From contig NZ_SLYD01000008.1 of assembly GCF_004340945.1 (NCBI RefSeq), forward strand, positions 1-64,000: 64,000 bases of DNA, in the 5' to 3' direction. Below are positions 1 to 6,850 of the stretch, one piece after another. The notes beneath the pieces are model-generated. The model was not told where the DNA came from. It was given only the letters and a program-made list of their open reading frames with translations, and did no database searches. This stretch comes from Sphingomonas sp. PP-F2F-A104-K0414 (lineage in GTDB: Bacteria; Pseudomonadota; Alphaproteobacteria; Sphingomonadales; Sphingomonadaceae). Position 1 is the first letter of the stretch. Every line of letters begins with the position of its first letter. Position numbers and translations under genes: made by a program.

Positions 1-14
1 GGGGTTTAAACCCC
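1..14. repeat. 14-bp perfect palindrome at window edge
   Basis: The first 14 bases, GGGGTTTAAACCCC, are a perfect palindrome. No gene is seen in 1-92. It may be chance or part of a terminator whose other half lies outside the window. Confidence 0.3.
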
Positions 15-92
15 ACCGTTGCTTCACCCGCGCTCCTGCGCGACAACAACGGTCGGTCTCTGGTTGCCGCTGGATGAAAGGCGGGGGTCACG

Positions 93-998
93 TCATGCCC
101 AGCTTATTATCAACATGTTGAAGCCCGTCGACTGCAGGTGGTCTAGAAGCTTCTTCGGCACGCCAAGGCCATGCTGAAGGATGTAGAGCGGATAGGATAC
201 GTTGCCCATCAGCGTGGCTAGCTTTGTATATTTTGCCGGAAGGTCACAGCTGGCCGCAACCAGAACAAGGAGCGGGAAAGCCAGCACTATCGCGCTGTCA
301 AAATACCAAGACTCAAGCCGACGAGGCAGGATGAGAAGGGCGACCAAACCGATCACAACAGCGTACCAGGGCAACGTGGGGCGCCACCCGCTCAGCCATA
401 CGCGGTAAATCAATATGCCGGCGAAGAACGAGAAGACGACCCGCGCCCCGCCACCATAGAACTGCGACCAGGAGAAGCCATAATTCATAGTCCCCGCTTG
501 GTACGCGCAGGCAACCACAGCCGCAAAGCCAAGCGCGGTCAGAGCGTACAAAATGCCGTTGGTCAGAAACCTGCTGAGCTTCCCGTAGACGATATTAACC
601 GCGACCTCCCAAAACAGGCTCCATGCGGGAGGATTTGTCGCGAAGGCCGAGGGATCGCCGGTAGCGCTGGTCGGTATGAGTAATATGCCTCCAGCGACAA
701 CATACGGTGCAAATTCCCCGAAGTGCTGAAGACTGCCGAGTATGCCGCCCAAAATTACGAGCGGATACAGCCGGATAAATCTTGTGCGGACGAATACGCC
801 GAAGCCCAATGAACCGTTTGCCAAGCGATCCTCATAGGAGGCGGCTATGACGAAGCCACTCAGCAGGAAGAAGAAATCTACCGCGAGATATCCATGCGCG
901 AACAGCTTCAGCGATCCGGCAGGCTGATGGAAAACGACCACGGCGAACGCCGCAACGCCGCGTAGGAAGTCCAACATCGCGAAATGTTTGCGCACCAT
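93..998 (-). CDS. acyltransferase 3 family membrane protein, probably C-terminally short
   Basis: The protein has 301 residues and begins with the acyltransferase-3 (OafA/YrhL-like) pattern: LDFLRGVAAFAVVVFH near residue 9, then DFFFLLSGFVIA near residue 41, with the conserved Arg and His. Several hydrophobic segments follow, and SYPLYILQHG lies near residue 267. Family members O-acylate cell-surface polysaccharides, lipids or peptides in the inner membrane. Members usually run to about 350-400 residues and carry at least one more membrane helix after the SYPLY motif. Here the frame stops about 25 residues later, so the end looks cut. The family call is firm. The substrate is unknown and the truncation is inferred. 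Confidence 0.85.
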   Translation of the reverse strand: MVRKHFAMLDFLRGVAAFAVVVFHQPAGSLKLFAHGYLAVDFFFLLSGFVIAASYEDRLANGSLGFGVFVRTRFIRLYPLVILGGILGSLQHFGEFAPYVVAGGILLIPTSATGDPSAFATNPPAWSLFWEVAVNIVYGKLSRFLTNGILYALTALGFAAVVACAYQAGTMNYGFSWSQFYGGGARVVFSFFAGILIYRVWLSGWRPTLPWYAVVIGLVALLILPRRLESWYFDSAIVLAFPLLVLVAASCDLPAKYTKLATLMGNVSYPLYILQHGLGVPKKLLDHLQSTGFNMLIISWA

Positions 999-1339
999 CG
1001 TTTCCCGCCCGGCATCAAACTTGTGAAGGGCGGCCTATACCTGTGACCGAGCGATTTGCCACATGCCGTTCTTGAGGGGCTGCTCAAAAACGAGACGGCA
1101 GAGGTATCGCGGCGTCACTCACCAAGGCAGAGATGACGCCGCGACTGATCCATACATATCAGGAATTACCGGTGAGGGCACCGCAGCGGGGAGGCGTCTT
1201 GGGAAAGCTCAACCCGCTGCGATGTCACGATACTGTCACTTTACCTATTGGTAAGCAATCGCCGAAAAATCCCGAAATGAAACGATGCCGCGACGAGCCC
1301 ATGTGACGAGCACGGAATAGGGATGCTCGCCGCGACAGA
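999..1339. other. intergenic, no gene seen
   Basis: No frame here reads like a protein on either strand. It should hold the promoter of the acyltransferase. I see no recognisable repeat, tRNA or terminator. Confidence 0.5.
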
Positions 1340-1546
1340 TCACGGTAGCCTCAGTGCTTGCTGAGCGGCAACGGCCATCTCGCCAAACGCCGTTTTCCAA
1401 GTCGCGCCCGCCTCTTCCCATGGCGTACGATCTTCGACCCGCTCCATCCGGCTTTCCCACATGTATGCCGCAACGTGCTCGATCACCGCGTCATCGTCGT
1501 TGCTCGTGCAAAGCCGGCATCGCCCAGCCATATCGAATCCTTGCAT
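1340..1546 (-). CDS. small acidic hypothetical protein
   Basis: This frame encodes 68 residues from the ATG at 1546; a later ATG at 1531 or one further inside is also possible. The C-terminal half is rich in Trp, Glu and Ala and ends ...VAAQQALRLP, reading like the small proteins common in sphingomonad accessory DNA. It is divergent from the + strand gene starting near 1575, a sensible arrangement. No clear ribosome-binding site settles the start. Function unknown. Confidence 0.5.
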   Translation of the reverse strand: MQGFDMAGRCRLCTSNDDDAVIEHVAAYMWESRMERVEDRTPWEEAGATWKTAFGEMAVAAQQALRLP

Positions 1547-1574
1547 GTTTGTTCCCGTTGCGTTCCATAGACGG

Positions 1575-1850
1575 ATGCACCGGCAAACGCGAATCACGGT
1601 CGATCTGGCGGTACAGATCCTGCGGTCGACGCTTGATCAGACCAGTACGGGTCGCGTCGATACCGTGCCGGTGCGTCTGGCTCTCCGGTGTCTGTGGGCG
1701 CACTGTCCTGAACGCTGGCCCTTAGTGATGTTCTGGGAAGGTGCGCAGCAGGATAACGAGATCGGCCGTAGCCAAAGCGTTACCGCTTCATTTAACGGGA
1801 TCGTCCGCCAGCTGCGGCGATCCGGTGTCTATTCGGAAACCAGCCCGTAG
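1575..1850 (+). CDS. hypothetical protein (91 aa)
   Basis: The frame has a protein-like C-terminal half, including FWEGAQQDNEIGRSQSVTAS, and a hydrophobic/charged pattern compatible with a small helical, possibly DNA-binding, protein. Its stop codon ends at 1850, and the stop of the opposing small gene begins at 1851. This exact tail-to-tail junction supports both genes. The start is uncertain: ATG 1575 lacks a strong Shine-Dalgarno sequence. I do not recognise a family. Confidence 0.55.
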   Translation: MHRQTRITVDLAVQILRSTLDQTSTGRVDTVPVRLALRCLWAHCPERWPLVMFWEGAQQDNEIGRSQSVTASFNGIVRQLRRSGVYSETSP

Positions 1851-2030
1851 CTACTGCGGGACCGCATCTTCGATCGCGTCAACGGCGTTCGCCACCCTCC
1901 GCCAGTCTTGAACCGCTTCCATGTCGCCGAGGACGTCGCATAGCTGAGAGATGATGTAGTCGGATGCTCCGGCTCCATGTTCCGCGAAGATCGCGCCCGC
2001 CCGAACCCACACGTCGCGGTCGCTCATCAT
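1851..2030 (-). CDS. small hypothetical protein (59 aa), DUF6961-like
   Basis: A 59-residue frame starts MMSDRDVWVRAGAIFAEHG and contains YIISQLCDVLGDMEAVQDW. It resembles small sphingomonad proteins of the DUF6961 type, which have an N-terminal R..W..A..I...HG pattern and a later W-R. The resemblance is from memory, not a search. The start overlaps the stop of the upstream 46-residue gene by four bases (ATGA), indicating translational coupling. Function unknown. Confidence 0.6.
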   Translation of the reverse strand: MMSDRDVWVRAGAIFAEHGAGASDYIISQLCDVLGDMEAVQDWRRVANAVDAIEDAVPQ

Positions 2031-2167
2031 ATGTCGAGGTTACGCCGCTCGATCTCGGCGAGCAGCGCGTTAGCGACCATGTCGTTCCCCCGCCCCGTCG
2101 TCTGCTGATATGCTCGCAGCAGTTCTGCGTCTGCCATCTCGCTCGGCTTTGGTGTCGGCTGGTCCAT
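2027..2167 (-). CDS. very small hypothetical protein (46 aa)
   Basis: A 46-residue frame starts MDQPTPKPSEMADAELLRAY and ends LLAEIERRNLDI, a clearly protein-like amphipathic composition. Its stop overlaps the start of the next minus-strand gene (ATGA at 2027-2030), so the two form a coupled pair. Its ATG at 2167 lies 45 bases from the start of the divergent 108-residue gene. Function unknown. Confidence 0.6.
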   Translation of the reverse strand: MDQPTPKPSEMADAELLRAYQQTTGRGNDMVANALLAEIERRNLDI

Positions 2168-2212
2168 TCGCAGAACCTATGCGCGGCCGACCGATTCGGG
2201 CAAACGGTTCCC

Positions 2213-2539
2213 ATGAGCACCATGAAAGTAGACGATCAGGCTAAGATCGACCTGTTCCAGGAGATTATGCCCATTGTCATGCAGTACCTCGCGGCGAACT
2301 CGCCAGACCAGGCGCTGATCGCGGATGACATCATCGACTTTTTCGCGCTGTCGATCGCCTCAGTAATTCAAAACGATACGAACCTGACCACGCCGCAGTT
2401 GCAACGCAAAGGCGTCGAGGCAGCTGGCAAACACATCTCGCACTGGGTCCGGCTTCTGAAGATCGACAACGAGACGCGCGGCGCGTCCCTTCTAGCGATG
2501 ACCATGGGCGCGGTCGCTACCGGTGAGACGGAGCAATAG
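2213..2539 (+). CDS. hypothetical helical protein (108 aa)
   Basis: The start chosen is ATG 2213 (MSTMKVDDQAKIDLFQEI); the open frame upstream is low-complexity and belongs to the opposite strand. The protein is predicted mostly alpha-helical, with no signal peptide or membrane segment. It lies three bases upstream of the HIRAN gene, so the two are probably co-transcribed. It is not recognised, but codon use and composition look real. Confidence 0.7.
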   Translation: MSTMKVDDQAKIDLFQEIMPIVMQYLAANSPDQALIADDIIDFFALSIASVIQNDTNLTTPQLQRKGVEAAGKHISHWVRLLKIDNETRGASLLAMTMGAVATGETEQ

Positions 2540-2542
2540 TTC

Positions 2543-2983
2543 ATGGACGAACTCACCACCTCCATAGTCGGCATCGACTTCCCGAACGAGGACGCGAGCA
2601 AGAGCAACAGGCGGATGGAGTGCATGATGTGCGCCCCGGGTGACCTGGTCGAACTGCGGCTCGAGCCGAAGAACCCGTTCGACGAGAACGCGGTCGCCGT
2701 CTGGAGCGATCGCGGAACGCAGCTGGGCTACGTCAGCGCCGAGCGTGCGCCCCTGATCGGCAAGCGGATGAAGGAAGACGACGCGACCGCGGTCTTCCAG
2801 GCGATGCACGGGAACGGGGCCTATATCCGGATCCGGTTCGGAGGCGGGTTACCTACCCTGCCCGACCCAGTCCCTGATGTTCCGAAGCGCCCTCCCCCAC
2901 GTCAGGCGCGGCCCGCGCAGCGACCGGTGTACGATCCCCACGCGTTCTATCCAGACGACGAGGGGCCAGAGTTCGGCGCCTAG
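2543..2983 (+). CDS. HIRAN domain-containing protein
   Basis: The protein has 146 residues. Residues about 6-100 show the HIRAN pattern: an opening IVGIDF, then GDLVELRLEPKNPFDENAVA, then GTQLGYVSAERAPLI. HIRAN domains bind 3'-OH ends of single-stranded DNA in HLTF/Rad5 and also occur alone in bacteria. Here no helicase or nuclease domain is attached. A Pro/Arg-rich linker (about residues 108-132) leads to the acidic tail FYPDDEGPEFGA, which is found again twice downstream. A role in handling damaged or invading DNA is inferred only. Confidence 0.8.
   Translation: MDELTTSIVGIDFPNEDASKSNRRMECMMCAPGDLVELRLEPKNPFDENAVAVWSDRGTQLGYVSAERAPLIGKRMKEDDATAVFQAMHGNGAYIRIRFGGGLPTLPDPVPDVPKRPPPRQARPAQRPVYDPHAFYPDDEGPEFGA
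2945..2983 (+). repeat. C-terminal coding repeat, copy 1 (tail of HIRAN gene)
   Basis: These 39 bases encode the last 12 residues and stop of the HIRAN protein (FYPDDEGPEFGA). Copies 2 and 3 lie at 3511-3548 and 4146-4184. Over the shared 38 bases copy 1 differs from copy 3 at six positions, all third codon positions. Five changes are silent and one is Asp/Glu. Confidence 0.85.
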
Positions 2984-3202
2984 TCAGACCCAATCGACTG
3001 GGTGATTATCCTGGCCTATCTTCTGCTGACCGATAGCACGGCGCTGTTGAAGCCGAGCTGACCCGCATGCGGCGAGCAGTTGGTCAGATAGGGTTGATGC
3101 CGCCTCGACGTCCAGCGTTGCGACAATGCCTGGCGCTTCGACCAGCACCCTTCCCTCAAAAGCGGTGATCTCGAACGCCTCGGGTCGCAGGGTCTCAGTC
3201 AC
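2984..3202 (-). CDS. hypothetical protein (72 aa), GTG start
   Basis: GTG 3202 is preferred because GGAG stands eight bases upstream; the open frame continues to an ATG at 3268 but is less protein-like there. The product starts MTETLRPEAFEITAFEGRV and includes VLVEAPGIVATLDVEAA, a compact alpha/beta pattern. The gene is convergent with the HIRAN gene and its stop directly abuts that gene's stop. Not recognised. Confidence 0.65.
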   Translation of the reverse strand: MTETLRPEAFEITAFEGRVLVEAPGIVATLDVEAASTLSDQLLAACGSARLQQRRAIGQQKIGQDNHPVDWV

Positions 3203-3338
3203 GGGCTTTCTCCAATGCCGGGAAAACGCTCGCGATCGATGATCGGTCGCCCTACTGCTTTGGCTCAATACGATTTTGAACCCTGCATCGCCGTTTCATC
3301 AACGAGCCGTCAATGTTGTAGCTTTTAACGGGCCCGGC

Positions 3339-3503
3339 ATGACGAAAACGCCCGACCAAATGCGACAGCAGGCACAGGAATACCGCAACCTTCACAATTA
3401 CATGTCTGGCGCCGTATTAACCGACGCTATCGAGCAGGTCGCTTTGGCCCTCGAACGCGCTGCCAGTGAACTCGAAGCGGAGCTAGCTCGCTTGCGTGGC
3501 TAG
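3339..3503 (+). CDS. small helical hypothetical protein (54 aa)
   Basis: ATG 3339 gives MTKTPDQMRQQAQEYRNLHN followed by a Glu/Ala/Leu-rich helix ending LEAELARLRG. This resembles the many small helical proteins in alphaproteobacterial accessory regions. After its stop the same frame continues for two codons and then enters copy 2 of the HIRAN tail repeat. Function unknown. Confidence 0.6.
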   Translation: MTKTPDQMRQQAQEYRNLHNYMSGAVLTDAIEQVALALERAASELEAELARLRG

Positions 3504-3510
3504 CATACGC

Positions 3511-3548
3511 TCTATCCTGATGAGGAAGGGCCCGAGTTCGGCGCATAG
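3511..3548 (+). repeat. C-terminal coding repeat, copy 2 (HIRAN tail relic)
   Basis: The sequence encodes LYPDEEGPEFGA followed by TAG. It differs from copy 3 at three of 38 positions, all silent. It has no start codon of its own: the frame upstream is closed by the stop at 3501-3503. It is read as the relic 3' end of a lost HIRAN paralogue. Confidence 0.75.
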
Positions 3549-3886
3549 GAAGATCCGATCACCATCTCGTCGGTGAGATCGAAGTGAGCCGCGCATCCTT
3601 CGTGAAAGCCCGCCATCCACTCCGTAAAGGCTATCGACCCTCTAAAATAGCGGCAATCCCGCGACACCCCGCCTGCCCGACCAACGTCCCCCCCTCGATG
3701 AAATATATCGATGCGCGCGACGGAGCGCTTGGATCATTGCGAGGGGGCATATTGCAGCATATCGCCGCCCCAGCCTCGGTGCATAGGCCTGGGCCTTGGC
3801 TCGATGCTTACAATTCCGGCCATATTAACCTTGGTTAGCCACAAATCGGGTCATCATCTCTGTCCCGTTAAATCTCAACGCGGTAG
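3549..3886. other. intergenic, no gene seen
   Basis: Short open frames exist on the plus strand but their composition is not protein-like. I see no repeat or RNA gene. It may be decayed remains of genes that once lay between the HIRAN tail copies. Confidence 0.4.
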
Positions 3887-4105
3887 ATGGCCCACATGCT
3901 ATTCCCGCCTGATTTTAATCTGATCGACCTCGAGGCTGCTCGGCGACATCACATCATGCTGGCGACATTAGCGGTAACCGTGCCGGTGATGGAATTTCAT
4001 ATGAACCTCGCCCAATTTTACGAAGAGCGAGTGATCGCGCTCTCGCAGGCTGCGGGGCGGCCAGCGCATCACGGTGAACCGAGTTTGAAGCTCGTCGTCG
4101 GCTGA
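3887..4105 (+). CDS. hypothetical protein (72 aa)
   Basis: The frame from ATG 3887 reads MAHMLFPPDFNLIDLEAARR, with a hydrophobic stretch near residues 24-36 and then MNLAQFYEERVIALSQAAG. It may start later, at M4. There is no strong ribosome-binding site. It lies between HIRAN tail copies 2 and 3. The call is tentative and no family is recognised. Confidence 0.45.
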   Translation: MAHMLFPPDFNLIDLEAARRHHIMLATLAVTVPVMEFHMNLAQFYEERVIALSQAAGRPAHHGEPSLKLVVG

Positions 4106-4145
4106 AAGGGCGAAGCCGTCGACTCGATTTGCCGATTTCCCCGGG

Positions 4146-4184
4146 TTCTATCCTGATGAGGAAGGACCGGAGTTCGGCGCCTAG
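4146..4184 (+). repeat. C-terminal coding repeat, copy 3 (HIRAN tail relic)
   Basis: The sequence encodes FYPDEEGPEFGA and TAG. The same frame is open upstream only back to a stop at 4086-4088 and has no start codon. As with copy 2, only the tail survives. The HEPN-motif gene begins about 60 bases downstream. Confidence 0.75.
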
Positions 4185-4242
4185 CCAGCCGCTTGGCTTT
4201 GGACATACCCAAGGCTAACTAACGTGCTTCAAGGTGGGGCAC

Positions 4243-5523
4243 ATGACAAAAAACAAGGCAGAATCGCAGGCGCTTGCAAATGCTCGGGATCGACTGGCGC
4301 CTTATATAGCGTCAAACGCCGGCTCTGAGATCGTCGAAATTGTCGTAGGAGAGCAGGTACATCAAGCCATTGATTCTCCATGGGCGGATAAATCTGTCGC
4401 TTTCAACATTACGGATTTGACCGAAGATTTGTGCGAGGCGTTGAACTCCGTAATTTTACCTCAGCGCTTGTCCGCAGTATATCATAAAGACAATCGGGCT
4501 TTAGAAGTCATCTGGACCGCGTACGGGCTACCTGACAGCCAAAGAGAAGTAGTAGGTCGAAGCTTCAATTTTTCTTACGCTGGCATGACACATAAGTGCC
4601 ATTTCAGCAGATCAAGTAATCGGCTTGTCCTGTTCGCCGGGATATTTGTCCCGCTTAAGATGTCGAGTACAAGTTTTCGGAATATGCAATCTTTTCGCGC
4701 GTTCTCAAGAAGCCAGATTGAGGGCGCCAGACCCGATAGCTCCATTTCTGAGCCCATATCATTTTGGCTTGAAAACATAGATTGGGACCCAGACGCTCTT
4801 GTAGAGCTCGTTAACAACCTGAATTTTTACCTGAGCTACTATGATAACGAGGGGCCTGTAATAGCTCTCCACGAAGAAATATCTCACAAACCACAGCCAA
4901 AGCACCGTTACATATCGGGCAAGTTTCCGACGACAATTCGAGGCAAGCGCCTTGATAATAATCTCTTGAGTTTTTGGGAAGCTTCTTCTTCGGGGGATCC
5001 CGCCAGAAGGTTTCAGTACTATTATCGCATTATTGAGTATGCATCGTTTTTTTACCTTGAAAGCTCAGCTAGAACGACACTAAAAAGGATATTATCATCA
5101 CCAGATGCAACGGACGATCTTGGAGCTACCACAGATAAGCTCATGATGGCTTTCCAGATGTCAAAGTTGGACGAATACGCTAAATTTTCACAACTTATGC
5201 ACGATGTTGTCGACGCAAAAATATTATGGGCGGGAATGAAAGAGAATCTACCCGCATTCTCGAAAGATGTTAAATTTGACGGCGGGTTTACTTTGAAGGC
5301 GATTGTGGCTCCGACGACGAAGGAGTCAACCTTCGCGCCTAAAGGGGTGGAGACCTTCACGAAGGCGATTCGGGAAATCCGGAATGCCTTGTCTCACGGC
5401 CGCGATTTCAAAAGCGCGGCAGTTATAATGCCAACGGCACGAAATCTTAACGCCCTTCAGCCATGGGTACAGCTCATGGCAGTTGCTGCCGGACAGGTTG
5501 TTTTATACAAGGATGTCGCCTAG
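4243..5523 (+). CDS. hypothetical protein with C-terminal HEPN-type R-x4-H motif
   Basis: A 426-residue soluble protein; ATG 4243 is preferred over GTG 4234 because AAGGTGG sits five bases before it. Near residue 385 it has EIRNALSHGRD, the R-N-x3-H pattern of HEPN domains, many of which are RNases in toxin-antitoxin and abortive-infection systems. An aromatic segment, RRFQYYYRIIEYASFFYLE, lies near residue 260, as in some large HEPN proteins. The gene is visibly richer in A+T than the rest of the window, a sign of recent transfer. A defence role is inferred. The N-terminal 250 residues are not recognised. No antitoxin partner is adjacent. Confidence 0.75.
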   Translation: MTKNKAESQALANARDRLAPYIASNAGSEIVEIVVGEQVHQAIDSPWADKSVAFNITDLTEDLCEALNSVILPQRLSAVYHKDNRALEVIWTAYGLPDSQREVVGRSFNFSYAGMTHKCHFSRSSNRLVLFAGIFVPLKMSSTSFRNMQSFRAFSRSQIEGARPDSSISEPISFWLENIDWDPDALVELVNNLNFYLSYYDNEGPVIALHEEISHKPQPKHRYISGKFPTTIRGKRLDNNLLSFWEASSSGDPARRFQYYYRIIEYASFFYLESSARTTLKRILSSPDATDDLGATTDKLMMAFQMSKLDEYAKFSQLMHDVVDAKILWAGMKENLPAFSKDVKFDGGFTLKAIVAPTTKESTFAPKGVETFTKAIREIRNALSHGRDFKSAAVIMPTARNLNALQPWVQLMAVAAGQVVLYKDVA

Positions 5524-5655
5524 GTTGATATCCAAGCCGCCGGTGAGGCGGAACTCCGGGAGGCCCTTAGGGGTTGGGTTTGCAGTCGTCATGGAGGGCG
5601 CATTTATGAATACCGGTGGCTGATCAAGTATCAATCCGCGACATTCCGCGACCTG

Positions 5656-5690
5656 AACGCCGCCCTTTTTTGGGCGGCGTTTTGCGTTTC
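5656..5690 (+). terminator. rho-independent terminator
   Basis: AACGCCGCCC (5656-5665) pairs with GGGCGGCGTT (5672-5681) around a T6 loop, followed by a T-rich stretch. It ends transcription of the HEPN gene. It could also serve the minus-strand module that ends at 5716. Confidence 0.85.
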
Positions 5691-5715
5691 ACCGGCCTTT
5701 GACTGGGCGGCAACA

Positions 5716-5847
5716 TTATGTCGCTGCATTCCCATCTCGTAATGCGGCTCGCCGCTCCAGGACCGCCTGCGCGACGTCGTGATGCTCTTGCCTGCTGACC
5801 AATAGCTCTTCGGCGCTCGGCGTGACGAGGTCGATCAGGTCCCGCAT
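5716..5847 (-). CDS. very small hypothetical protein (43 aa)
   Basis: ATG 5847 lies inside the end of the PP-loop gene (12-base overlap) and follows a GGCGGGGA ribosome-binding site. The product reads MRDLIDLVTPSAEELLVSRQ, then EHHDVAQAVLERRAALRDG, a plausible two-helix protein. It is the last of four overlapping minus-strand genes. Function unknown. Confidence 0.6.
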   Translation of the reverse strand: MRDLIDLVTPSAEELLVSRQEHHDVAQAVLERRAALRDGNAAT

Positions 5848-6713
5848 TCCCCGCCGCAAAGGTTGACGTTCGGATCGAAGAGCCCGCCGCGCCGCGCCGC
5901 CACTTCCGCTTCGAAGTCGATTGACCGGAGAGGGCGCAAACTGTCGTGGAGATATGCCGGCTGACGGACGCCGGGCATCCCGTCGCGCGCCGCCTCGTCC
6001 GCTTGGCAAGCCACTTCGAAATCATCCGGGTAGTTGCGCTGCATGCTCAGCCATTCAGCATTGTCACGGAACGGGCACCTCTTGCAGCCGGACGACGGCA
6101 CCCGGAGTTCGTACTCGCGCCACAGCCAGTTCTCGCAATCGGCATAGCTGAAGCCGATCTCGACCAGCGGGTGCCGGTTATAGATATGCGGCTGGGGGTT
6201 GATCGCCATCCGGTGGGATTCGTCAGTGGTGATCCCAAGCCATTGCTCAACGACCGGCGTCGTCGGCAGCTTGGAGTGGGGTCCTAGCCCCAGCAGCTTG
6301 CGCACTTGCCGATTACCGGGGCGAACCTTGTAATCACGGGTGCAGCCACGAGCGAGAATGCCGCGCGTGCCGTCATCGTTACGGATGAACAGCGGCGGGT
6401 TCGAAAAGCGATCAACGAACCCGGCCGTCGCCATGTCGAAGTCATCCGCCAGCCCGCCGGGTTCCGACATGATGATCGGAATCGTCGCGCCCATGTTCGG
6501 CGATCGCAGCAACGCCAGGTTCTCCATGGCCCCGGTACTTTCGTCGCCGGTGTCCGACGTGAACGAATAATCCGGCTTAGGCCCGATCAGTCCCCGCTCG
6601 GCCATGAGGAACATCGTCACCGATTGGACGCCGAGACCATTCAACAGGATCCGGAGTTTGGCGTCCGGCAGCGGCTTCGATACGCCCGGGTATAGGTTCG
6701 GGAGCATAGTCAT
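5835..6713 (-). CDS. PP-loop (phosphoadenosine phosphosulfate reductase-like) family protein
   Basis: A 292-residue protein. ATG 6713 is chosen because it forms an ATGA overlap with the upstream gene. Near residue 24, LLNGLGVQSVTMFLMAERG matches the modified P-loop of N-type ATP pyrophosphatases (normally SGGxDS), and YSFTSDTGDES follows. Cysteines are clustered: GCTRDYK near residue 122, GCKRCPF near 210 and LCGGECG at the very end, suggesting a bound metal or iron-sulfur centre. Such stand-alone PAPS-reductase-like proteins are common in phages and islands; true sulfate assimilation is unlikely. Nucleotide or DNA/tRNA modification (compare DndC) is an inference. Confidence 0.75.
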   Translation of the reverse strand: MTMLPNLYPGVSKPLPDAKLRILLNGLGVQSVTMFLMAERGLIGPKPDYSFTSDTGDESTGAMENLALLRSPNMGATIPIIMSEPGGLADDFDMATAGFVDRFSNPPLFIRNDDGTRGILARGCTRDYKVRPGNRQVRKLLGLGPHSKLPTTPVVEQWLGITTDESHRMAINPQPHIYNRHPLVEIGFSYADCENWLWREYELRVPSSGCKRCPFRDNAEWLSMQRNYPDDFEVACQADEAARDGMPGVRQPAYLHDSLRPLRSIDFEAEVAARRGGLFDPNVNLCGGECGT

Positions 6714-6850
6714 GCTGCCCACCCCTGCGCACGCGGGGGTACCCCTGGGGGTATAATGCCCGCCGCCGAACGCGCCACAAGGGCGTCAGTTCGATAGGTG
6801 CCGGGACGGCGCAAACGAGCGCTCACCAAGTCGCATAGGTTCTCGGTCAT
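6710..6850 (-). CDS. very small hypothetical protein (46 aa)
   Basis: The frame reads MTENLCDLVSARLRRPGTYR, then TDALVARSAAGIIPPGVPPR. It starts with an ATGA overlap on the upstream gene (6847-6850) and ends with an ATGA overlap on the downstream gene (6710-6713). That double coupling is the main evidence that it is real. Not recognised. Confidence 0.6.
   Translation of the reverse strand: MTENLCDLVSARLRRPGTYRTDALVARSAAGIIPPGVPPRAQGWAA

Noticed and set aside
3584..3838. 84-residue plus-strand frame
   Set aside because: Composition is unlike a protein, there is no ribosome-binding site, and it lies in a decayed stretch.
5835..6713. CysH / sulfate assimilation role
   Set aside because: The PP-loop is modified, the cysteine layout differs from CysH, and the neighbours are tiny island genes rather than cys genes.
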